Shown here piece by piece: positions 42,227 to 49,573 of a DNA stretch of 51,692 nucleotides. The DNA is from QHWK01 sp035315685. Lineage in GTDB: Bacteria > Acidobacteriota > Vicinamibacteria > Vicinamibacterales > CAVVIG01. Within the stretch, counting starts at the first letter, position 1, and every line of letters starts with the position of its first letter. The notes beneath the pieces are model-generated. The model was not told the origin of the DNA, ran no database searches, and saw only the letters and a program-made list of their open reading frames with translations. The stretch lies in contig DATFXR010000447.1 in assembly GCA_035315685.1 (NCBI GenBank), forward strand, positions 1-51,692. Reading direction: 5' to 3'. Position numbers and translations under genes: made by a program.

Positions 42227-42825
42227 AGGACTGCGCCGCCGCCAACGGCCGCACATCCCGTTCGATGAGCGGATCGATACGGCGACTTTACCGACGAGTG
42301 TCGATATCGTCGACAAGGCGAGCGCGCCTCCGTTCAACCTGAAATGCGCACACCCGCGTGGCGATTCGCCACCATGGTCGGAATACTGCCGACGCAAGCC
42401 GCACCAACGCATCGAGTTCCTACCACCTTAGTGGACTAGGGTCACATTCCCAAGTCAGTTATCGTCTGCGCATATCGGATCCACGCGCGCGTCCACGCAG
42501 GATCCCCGTGCCTCGCCCTCGGAATTGGAAGGAGCGGCGCGCGATGAAAGCCCTGTTAAGCGTGCTCGGCATTTTGGGTTTTCTGTGGTTGGTCATGCAC
42601 GGCAACGTACCGCGCTGATCGACGGCAGTCTGGTGCTCTTCGTTCTCGGCACCGTGCCATTTGTGGCCCGGTATCCGCTGGCGGTGTGCTTCGCGGTGGC
42701 AGCGGCCGTGCCCCGGCCGTTGATTCGCTGCGCGCGGATGTGACAACTCCGAGATCCCGGGGCGCACGATGCCGACGCCTCCGCGCGCGCTGGTCCTGGC
42801 GTTGCGACCAGGAAGGAGTCACCAC
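42227..42825. other. Region between padR-type and doxX-type genes
   Basis: About 600 bp, holding a 24-codon peptide gene (listed) and little else. A 39-codon frame starting in an ATGA overlap with the PadR stop (42224) has no recognisable family. The frame from 42618 to 42743 reads as a hydrophobic segment but has no start, and may be chance. Confidence 0.4.
42544..42618 (+). CDS. Small membrane peptide, 24 residues
   Basis: The peptide reads MKALLSVLGILGFLWLVMHG plus NVPR. It has one hydrophobic helix of about 16 residues with a Lys at its start and Arg at its end. It follows GGAAGGAGC with 6-9 bp spacing, a strong ribosome binding site. Single-helix peptides of this size often modulate membrane proteins. 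No family is recognised. Confidence 0.5.
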   Translation: MKALLSVLGILGFLWLVMHGNVPR

Positions 42826-43278
42826 GTGTCGAAGACGGATCTCCGCTCCGCAGAATTCTCCTACCTCGTGCTCATCGGACGGCAGCTGTTTGCAGTGATC
42901 TTCATGCTGGCATCGGCGGGCCACTTCACTCCGGCGAAGATCGCGCTGGCCGCAGCGCACGGCGTCCCGATGGCGACGGTGCTCGTGCCGATCTCCGGCT
43001 TGATTGCGCTGCTCGGTGGACTCAGCGTGCTGTTCGGCTATCGCGCAAGAGTCGGCGGCTGCCTGCTCGTCGTCTTCCTGGTTCCCGTTACGTTGTTCAT
43101 GCACAACTTCTGGGCGGCGCCCGATGCGGCGACGTTCCGCCTGCAGTTGTTCCAGTTCGCGCGCAATCTCGTACTGCTCGCCTGCGCGTGCCAGTTGGTG
43201 CGTACCGGTGCTGGATCGTTGAGCCTCGACGCGATCAGAGAGCGCGGCGCCGCTGTCCAGGCCGATGGTCTGGCATGA
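42826..43278 (+). CDS. DoxX-family membrane protein
   Basis: The product is 150 residues from GTG 42826, behind GAAGGAG. The ATG at 42769 has no site before it. It has four hydrophobic segments: LVLIGRQLFAVIFMLASAGH, VLVPISGLIALLGGLSVLFG, VGGCLLVVFLVPVTLFMHNF and FARNLVLLACACQLV. The H-F/FMHNFW motif in the third is typical of DoxX/DoxD-like proteins. Family members have been tied to thiosulfate oxidation and redox balance, but most are uncharacterised. The protein sits downstream of the PadR gene and converges on the MFS gene, with 7 bp between stops. Confidence 0.82.
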   Translation: MSKTDLRSAEFSYLVLIGRQLFAVIFMLASAGHFTPAKIALAAAHGVPMATVLVPISGLIALLGGLSVLFGYRARVGGCLLVVFLVPVTLFMHNFWAAPDAATFRLQLFQFARNLVLLACACQLVRTGAGSLSLDAIRERGAAVQADGLA

Positions 43279-43285
43279 GCCCGAG

Positions 43286-44509
43286 TCAGACCGCCGCCGG
43301 CTCTGTTTGAGCCTGCTGATACCGAGGCAGCGTCAACATCAGCAAGGCAACGCCCAGCGTCAGGATCGCGAAACGGATCAGAAGCGCTTCGTACGAGCCG
43401 GTTGCATCGAAGGCGCGGCCCATCAGAATCGGGCCGGCCGCCGCGGCGCCGGCCGTGGCGATCCAGGTCAGGCCGTACAGCGTCGAGAACGACCGCAATC
43501 CGAAGTACCGCGAGAGCAAGTACGGCGCGACGTCGGACTCGCCGCCGATTCCGATTCCAAGCAGCACCGCCGCGGCTGTTCCGCTCGCGAACGAGTCGGC
43601 GCGAGCGAGGAGAAAGGTGCCGCACGCGGAGGCGGCAATGAGCGCGAATGACACCCGTGCCGCGAAGAACCGATCGAGCAGCCAGCCCGCCGCAAGCCGG
43701 CCAATCACGCTGGCGGCCCCGGTCGCCGACACAGCCGCCGCGGCGCGGCTCGCGGATACGCCACGATCCGTCAGCAGCACCGCCATGTGGACGACTGCTC
43801 CATTGTGCGCTGCCGCGGTGCCGACAAGCACGATGACGAGCATCCAGAACACTCGCGAGCGCATCCCGTTCGTGATGGACGTCCCGGCGGCCGGTTGCCG
43901 GCCATCGGCGATTCGCGCCTCGACTGACGGACGCTCCCGGATGAATCTGCTGACGATCGGCAGGCCGATCGCGAGTACGAGCCCGCCGAACGTCACGCAT
44001 GTACCGCGCCAGCCGACGATCGGGATCAGCGCCGCCGCCGCCGTCGGATGCACGATGCCGCCGAGGGATCGCCCTGACAGCGCCGCCGCCAGCGCGACGC
44101 CGCGGCGCTCATCGAACCAGCTGGTGACGGCGCGCGCGTAGACGACCGGCGACGCGCCGGTTCCGAACGTTCCCATGACGGCGAAGAGGATGTACAAATG
44201 CCACAGGCGTGGCGTCAGCGCCGACAGCGCTGTGAACGCCAGGCCGAAGAGCGCCATGCAGGGCACCATGATCCGTCCGGGGCCGAGGCGATCGGCAAGG
44301 TACCCGAGCGGCGGCGCCCAGACGGCGGACATGGTGGCAGCTACCGCGAATGCGGTGGAGATCGTTTGCCGCGACCACGAGAACTCCTCGGCCAGAGGCT
44401 TGAGAAAGATCGGCAGCGTAAAGACCAGCAGTGAGACGAAGAACACGCTGACGCCGGACGCCGCCGTGACGCGCCAGCCCTCGTATCGAATATTGCTTTC
44501 ACTCAGCAC
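43286..44509 (-). CDS. MFS transporter, 12 membrane segments
   Basis: The product is 407 residues. The hydrophobic segments fit 12 helices with a longer cytoplasmic loop in the middle (about residues 190-215, RFIRERPSVEARIADGRQPA). The loop 2-3 motif is PPLGYLADRLGPGRIMVP (G-x-x-x-D-R-x-G). The beginning GWRVTAASGVSVFFVSLLVF and the overall pattern match the oxalate/formate antiporter and monocarboxylate type. The substrate is probably an organic acid, but this is a guess. It is divergent from the sigma-54 activator gene, with 63 bp between starts, and may be its target. Confidence 0.88.
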   Translation of the reverse strand: MLSESNIRYEGWRVTAASGVSVFFVSLLVFTLPIFLKPLAEEFSWSRQTISTAFAVAATMSAVWAPPLGYLADRLGPGRIMVPCMALFGLAFTALSALTPRLWHLYILFAVMGTFGTGASPVVYARAVTSWFDERRGVALAAALSGRSLGGIVHPTAAAALIPIVGWRGTCVTFGGLVLAIGLPIVSRFIRERPSVEARIADGRQPAAGTSITNGMRSRVFWMLVIVLVGTAAAHNGAVVHMAVLLTDRGVSASRAAAAVSATGAASVIGRLAAGWLLDRFFAARVSFALIAASACGTFLLARADSFASGTAAAVLLGIGIGGESDVAPYLLSRYFGLRSFSTLYGLTWIATAGAAAAGPILMGRAFDATGSYEALLIRFAILTLGVALLMLTLPRYQQAQTEPAAV

Positions 44510-44572
44510 GGCTCATCTTCACACTGAACCATGTCCGAACCGATCCAAATCGTGTAAGACTCAACGCAAATC

Positions 44573-47500
44573 ATGACCGGCGACGACGCGTTGGCCGACG
44601 GCGTGCGGACGCTGCTCGACGCGGCGGCGCGTCTGATGCCTACGCGCGGCCTTGGCGTGGTGCGCTCGGATGGCGCGACGCACGTCGTGCTCACCTATGC
44701 CGACGCGTTCGGCGCGACCGCATTTCAGGCGAGCGCCGCGGATGTCCCTGAACCGGTTCGACCGCGGCGTGATCTCGAGGGGCTCGTTCGATTTGCGGCG
44801 ACAGAGCTTGCAGTCGATCCTGGCGGCCTCTTCGAAACGCGGGTCTTGCATTTCGGCGTGCCGGACGACCTTCGTCGGGAGCTCGCAGTCCGCCACATCG
44901 TGACGCAGCCGGTGCCGGGCCTCGATGAACCCGCGCTCCTCGTCGTCGCGGTCGGGGATTCGAGCGATGTCACACCAGCCCAGCGGTCGGGTGTCGGCCA
45001 GCTCGCGCAGCACGTCGTCGATTTTCTGACCCGCGCGCCCACGGCGCATGAAGAGCTCGAGCTCTTGCGGCGGCTCGAGATGGTCGATCGCATGTTGCCC
45101 ACCTTGTTTCAGGTGCTCGACGTCCGCGAGATTTTCGATCGGCTGTCGGCGATCGCCAAGGGTGCGCTGCGGCACGATCTCGCGGCACTGGGAGTCTTCA
45201 ACGAATACCTCACCCGCGTCGAGGTCTATGTTCAGTCGGTAGAGGCTCCGATTCGCGCCCGCGGCGGGCCGATACCGTATCCGCCGGTCCAGACCCGCGC
45301 CTGGCTGTACCGAATCGTCGACGATCTCCGGACGCATCCGGTCGAACGCGGCGAGGAGGCGGCCACCGGCGGCGGCCGATCGTCGATCCGCGTGGCGATC
45401 CGGCTCGAGGACCGCATCCTCGGCGCGCTGAACTTCACCTCGCGCGAGCTGAAGCCCTACACGGCAACCGATCTGGTGATCGCACGACGCATCGCCGACT
45501 ACGTGGCGCTCGCGCTGTCACATCAACGTCTTGCCGACGAGGCGCGGCGCGCCGAAGCGCTGCGCGAGCGCGCCGCGAACCTCGAGATGCTCGAGGACCT
45601 GTTGCAGACGCTGTCAGGCGTGCTCGACATTCGCGAGGTCTTCGATCGCGTGTCCGAGATCGCCCAGAAGGTCCTGCCGCACGACGGCATGGTGATCCGG
45701 GAGATGACCGTCGATCCCGCGCGGGCGCGCAACTACGCGCTCAGCGGATTCGGCGATCTGCAGCTGCCGGCCGAGAGCCCGACGACCGAGCCGAGGCTGC
45801 TGACGGAGCCGTGGGATTTCTTCATCGTCGACGATTTGTCGACCTGGCAGGGGCGCGGGCTGTCAGCCTCGGCCGCCGCCGGCTTCCAGTCGGTGCTGAG
45901 CCTGCCCGTCCGGTTCGAAGGACGGCTCGCCGCGTCGGTGAATTTCTTTTCGCGGGCGAAGGCCAGGTTCTCGCGCGACGACGTGATGGTGGCACGACGC
46001 ATTGCGGATCACATCGCGCTGGCGCTGTCGCACCAGCGCCTCGCCGAGGAAGCGCGGCGAAACGAGGAGCTCCGCGCCCGCGCCGAGAAGAGCGACCTGC
46101 TCGACGAGCTGCTGGCGTCGGTGACCGGCGCGGGCGAGCTGGCCGAGGTCTTCGACCGGGTCTCGACGGTGACGCAGAAAGTGCTGACGCACGACGCGCT
46201 GGTGCTGACGGCGCTGCTGCCGGGCGGCGCACGAGCGCGCGTCTACGCCAGCGTATCCTCCGAGCGCGCGTCCTGGCCCGCGGTCGTCGACGTGCCGCCG
46301 CAGATGATCGCCAACCGCGACTGGGAATTCGATCTCATCGACGATCTCCAGGCGCATCCCGACCAGCGGAATCTGGAGGCGACGACGCGGGGGTTTCGCG
46401 CGGCGTTGCGCGTGCCGATCCGGCTCGACGGCGAGTACGTGGCTGGCGTCTCGTTCCTGTCGTTCACGCCGTCGCGCTACTCGACCGCCGACATTCCGGT
46501 CGCGCGCCGCATCGCGGATCGCCTCGCGCTCAGCTTCCTCCGCGAGCGGCGCAACGAAGCGTCGCAGCGGGCCGACACCGCTGACGCCCGCGCGGCCAAG
46601 CTCGAGTCGCGCGTCCGCGCGCTCACCGAGGAGCTCGATACGCGCACCGGTTATCGACGTGTCCTCGGGGACTCGGCATCGTGGCGGCGCGTGCTCACGC
46701 AGGCCACGCAGGTGGCGGCGACGGACACGACGGTCCTGCTGCTGGGCGAATCGGGCACAGGGAAGGAAGTCGCCGCGCGCTTCGTGCACCGCGCGTCGTC
46801 GCGGCGCGAAGGCCCGTTCATCGCCCTCAACTGCGCCGCACTCCCCGAACAGTTGCTCGAAGCGGAGCTGTTCGGATACGAGCGCGGCGCGTTCACCGGC
46901 GCGACGCAGAGCAAGCCGGGTCAGCTCGAGCAGGCGGCCGGGGGAACGCTGTTCCTCGACGAGGTCGGCGAGATGAGCCCGCAGGTACAGGCGAAATTCC
47001 TGCGCGTGCTGCAGGAGCGCGAGTTCCAGCGGCTCGGCGGGACGCGCGTGCTGCGCACCGACGCCCGCATCGTTGCCGCGACAAATCGGGATCTGCAGCA
47101 GGCGATGAGCCGCGGGCAGTTTCGGGAGGATCTCTTCTACCGGCTCAACGTGTTCGCAATTCAGCTGCCGCCGCTGAGAGAGCGCAAAGACGACGTGCTC
47201 CCGCTGAGCGATGCGTTTCTCACCGAGTACGGCCGCAGCCTGGGGCGGCCGCCAGCGGGCATCTCACGCGATGCGCGGAAACTGCTGCTGGACTATCACT
47301 GGCCGGGCAACGTCCGCGAACTGCGCAATGTCCTCGAACGCGCCGCGATTCTCTGCGACGGCGGGCTGATCACTGACGAGCATCTCGCGCTGACCGTCGC
47401 GGCGCCGCCGGCGTCGGTGCCTGCCGGAGCCCGCGAGGCGCTGCCGAAGGGCGTGCCGGAGCCGGCTCTCGCGGGCCCGCCGTCATCGCCGACGTCGGTC

Positions 47501-47641
47501 GGCGATCTGAGCGCGATGGAACGCACGCTGATCGAGCAGGCGCTGCAGAACGCGCGCTTCAACAAGTCGAAGGCTGCCGCCGCACTCGGTCTCACCCGCG
47601 CGCAACTCTATGTGCGCATGAGACGATACGGGTTGGAGTGA
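44573..47641 (+). CDS. Sigma-54-dependent activator with several GAF domains
   Basis: The product is 1022 residues from ATG 44573. GAF domains or GAF-like repeats cover about 175-325, 345-500 and 515-660, each ending with VARRIADxLALxxxxQRLxxEA-type helices. A less clear one lies at 15-160. The AAA+ domain follows: Walker A LLLGESGTGKE near 725, the sigma-54 contact loop GAFTGA near 772, Walker B GGTLFLDEVGEM, and RREDLFYRLNVF-type sequence near 855. A Fis-type helix-turn-helix (AAAALGLTRAQLYVRMRRYG) ends the protein. All parts for sigma-54 activation are intact. It has no receiver domain, so a ligand or gas is likely sensed by the GAF domains. The target may be the divergent MFS gene. Confidence 0.92.
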   Translation: MTGDDALADGVRTLLDAAARLMPTRGLGVVRSDGATHVVLTYADAFGATAFQASAADVPEPVRPRRDLEGLVRFAATELAVDPGGLFETRVLHFGVPDDLRRELAVRHIVTQPVPGLDEPALLVVAVGDSSDVTPAQRSGVGQLAQHVVDFLTRAPTAHEELELLRRLEMVDRMLPTLFQVLDVREIFDRLSAIAKGALRHDLAALGVFNEYLTRVEVYVQSVEAPIRARGGPIPYPPVQTRAWLYRIVDDLRTHPVERGEEAATGGGRSSIRVAIRLEDRILGALNFTSRELKPYTATDLVIARRIADYVALALSHQRLADEARRAEALRERAANLEMLEDLLQTLSGVLDIREVFDRVSEIAQKVLPHDGMVIREMTVDPARARNYALSGFGDLQLPAESPTTEPRLLTEPWDFFIVDDLSTWQGRGLSASAAAGFQSVLSLPVRFEGRLAASVNFFSRAKARFSRDDVMVARRIADHIALALSHQRLAEEARRNEELRARAEKSDLLDELLASVTGAGELAEVFDRVSTVTQKVLTHDALVLTALLPGGARARVYASVSSERASWPAVVDVPPQMIANRDWEFDLIDDLQAHPDQRNLEATTRGFRAALRVPIRLDGEYVAGVSFLSFTPSRYSTADIPVARRIADRLALSFLRERRNEASQRADTADARAAKLESRVRALTEELDTRTGYRRVLGDSASWRRVLTQATQVAATDTTVLLLGESGTGKEVAARFVHRASSRREGPFIALNCAALPEQLLEAELFGYERGAFTGATQSKPGQLEQAAGGTLFLDEVGEMSPQVQAKFLRVLQEREFQRLGGTRVLRTDARIVAATNRDLQQAMSRGQFREDLFYRLNVFAIQLPPLRERKDDVLPLSDAFLTEYGRSLGRPPAGISRDARKLLLDYHWPGNVRELRNVLERAAILCDGGLITDEHLALTVAAPPASVPAGAREALPKGVPEPALAGPPSSPTSVGDLSAMERTLIEQALQNARFNKSKAAAALGLTRAQLYVRMRRYGLE

Positions 47642-47718
47642 AGGGCAACGTCCGGGCAAGGCGATCAATCACGAGCGTTTCGCGCACGACGCGCGACATC
47701 TCGAGTTGCGACGATTCG

Positions 47719-49200
47719 CTACCAGCCCAGGCTGACTCGCCGCAGGATGCGCGCCTCGAACACCTGGCCGAGCGGGAATTGTCTGCCGGTGCGGTAGGCG
47801 TAGGAAAGTTGGAGACGTGTCGTCGAGACAACCGGCATCTCGGTAGTCAGACGCAGTGCGCGCAACACTTGCCGGTCTCCGCCCGTGAGCCCGAGCTCGG
47901 TTTCGCCGGTGAGCGTCGTTTCGTCGACCAGCGGAAGCCGGCCGCTGACCTTGGAGGTCACGCCGGAGTCCGTCTGCGAAACGGAGCCCGCCGTGAGCGC
48001 GGCACGCAGGTCCGGACAGCCCGCGCAGCGGGGCGCCAGCACTGGAAGGTCCAGTTCGACGCGAGACGAGCTTTCTGAGGTCTCGGCCAACGCTGAGTCC
48101 GATGCGCTCCGATGCACGTAGCGGACGGTCACGCGGCCCGGACCTCGCTGGCACCACTCGAGCGAGGTGATGTCCGACTCCCGCGAGGCCGTCGCCTCCC
48201 GCTGCCGAACCGCGGCCACCTGCCCGCTCCGCAGCCCGTCGTATGCGATGCGGAGCGATCCCAGTGTCGTGTCATCCGCATCGGGGCGCGACGAAGGGCG
48301 CGAGACGCTCGTGAGCGCCGCAACCGTGAGGTCCGGCAGCGGCTGCACCTGTGCCTGCGCCGCCTCGCGATCCCGTGACGACACGAGCGCCGCGTTCGGC
48401 GCAGTCCCGGGCGCCGCGGCGCCGCGCAGCACGGTGGTCTCGATTCCGCCTCGGGGCCACTGGCTGACGAGACGAGCCGACGCCAGCGGCGCCCAGGAAG
48501 TGTCGGCCGTCCCGGCCATGCCAACGTCCGTCGACACTGCGAGATTGCCGATCACGTTCGCCCGGATGGCCATTTCGACATCTTTCTGCGCAACGGGCGA
48601 GCCGCCTGGAATCAGGACCTGAGGCGTCACAGAGAGCCGGCTGCTCGGTGCGAAGCTGACGGCCGCGGCGGCGAAAGCCGGCGAGGACGGCGGTTTGCCC
48701 GGGGCCGGAACATTCATCTGCCCGAACGAGAAATTCAACGGCGCGCTACCGGTGGTCGTGAACGTCAGTCCACGCACGGGCGATGCCAGTGCCGGGCCAG
48801 CCAGCGCGCCGGCGCGAAAGACAGTCGGGAGGCGCTGGTCGCCGAGGCTGGACGCGACCGACATCTCGCCGAGATCGACGTCTGGCAGCTGTAGCACGAG
48901 GCTCGTCGCACGGGGGCCGCTTCCGTCGTCAATCAAGGAGAGCGAAGGCAACGCCAGACTGTGATCGGTAGCCGACCGGGGCTTGACCGTGTCAAGGTTG
49001 AGTCGAGACGCTGCTGTGCCCGAGCCGAGCGGGGCCGCCGTCGTCGACATCAGTGCCTCTTGCGCGGTCGCGACAGGAGGAGCCATCAGCGCGAACAAGA
49101 CCCCGGCAACAGCTCCGATCGGAACGTTCCCACGCTGCAGGCAGCGGGCGGAGAAGAAGCGTGCAATGTTCGAAATTCGACGATCGGGCTGACAGGTCAT
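47719..49200 (-). CDS. Exported protein of unknown function, downstream of the NfrA-like gene
   Basis: The product is up to 493 residues. A hydrophobic export segment lies at about 28-46 (PIGAVAGVLFALMAPPVATA). The rest is Ala/Ser/Thr/Val-rich with alternating hydrophobic residues. The C-terminal part (STTRLQLSYAYRTGRQFPLG, ending ARILRRVSLGW) ends in an aromatic residue, as outer-membrane barrels do. Two cysteines in CAGC could form a disulfide. I recognise no family. The NfrA-like gene ends 373 bp upstream on the same strand, so the two may serve one outer-membrane system. Confidence 0.65.
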   Translation of the reverse strand: MTCQPDRRISNIARFFSARCLQRGNVPIGAVAGVLFALMAPPVATAQEALMSTTAAPLGSGTAASRLNLDTVKPRSATDHSLALPSLSLIDDGSGPRATSLVLQLPDVDLGEMSVASSLGDQRLPTVFRAGALAGPALASPVRGLTFTTTGSAPLNFSFGQMNVPAPGKPPSSPAFAAAAVSFAPSSRLSVTPQVLIPGGSPVAQKDVEMAIRANVIGNLAVSTDVGMAGTADTSWAPLASARLVSQWPRGGIETTVLRGAAAPGTAPNAALVSSRDREAAQAQVQPLPDLTVAALTSVSRPSSRPDADDTTLGSLRIAYDGLRSGQVAAVRQREATASRESDITSLEWCQRGPGRVTVRYVHRSASDSALAETSESSSRVELDLPVLAPRCAGCPDLRAALTAGSVSQTDSGVTSKVSGRLPLVDETTLTGETELGLTGGDRQVLRALRLTTEMPVVSTTRLQLSYAYRTGRQFPLGQVFEARILRRVSLGW

Positions 49201-49573
49201 GGGTACCGTGCGGATCCGTAAGCTCGTCTATCGTATCGGTGATCGATACTGTCGCGGTATCAGGCAAAGGGGGGACTTTCACCGATCGGCGCCTCCGTCG
49301 TGGCCCTTGATTCGCGGGTGCAGGCCCCTGACGCCGGCGAGGCGCCTGCGCTCGACGCGCTGGCGACCGAGACTCGCCGCGCGGTGGAATAGGGGGACGC
49401 CTGGGCGCGCGCGATTTCCAGTTGCAAAACAGACGAAATCCGCGCCGGTGCCAGCGGATCAGCGTGGGGCTTGACGATCGCGAGCAGAGCTCGCCACGGC
49501 CAAGCCGGAGAGTGCGACCAGCGTGATGCGCGTCAGAATTGGCGCGAAAACGGAGCCGCTCGGTCTCGGTTGC
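49201..49573. other. Intergenic region with a GTATCG inverted repeat
   Basis: About 370 bp. GTATCG-N5-CGATAC (49233-49249) is a 6-bp palindrome within 50 bp of the start of the downstream exported protein. No gene, terminator or riboswitch was recognised. Confidence 0.4.
49233..49249. promoter_or_regulatory. Short palindrome upstream of the exported protein gene
   Basis: GTATCG-GTGAT-CGATAC lies 33-49 bp upstream of the ATG at 49200 on the minus strand. It could be an operator, but there is a single copy only. Confidence 0.35.

Noticed and set aside
47719..49200. Exported protein as a cellulose synthase subunit
   Set aside because: It has no glycosyltransferase or BcsB-type motif; only its place after the NfrA-like gene hints at polysaccharide export.
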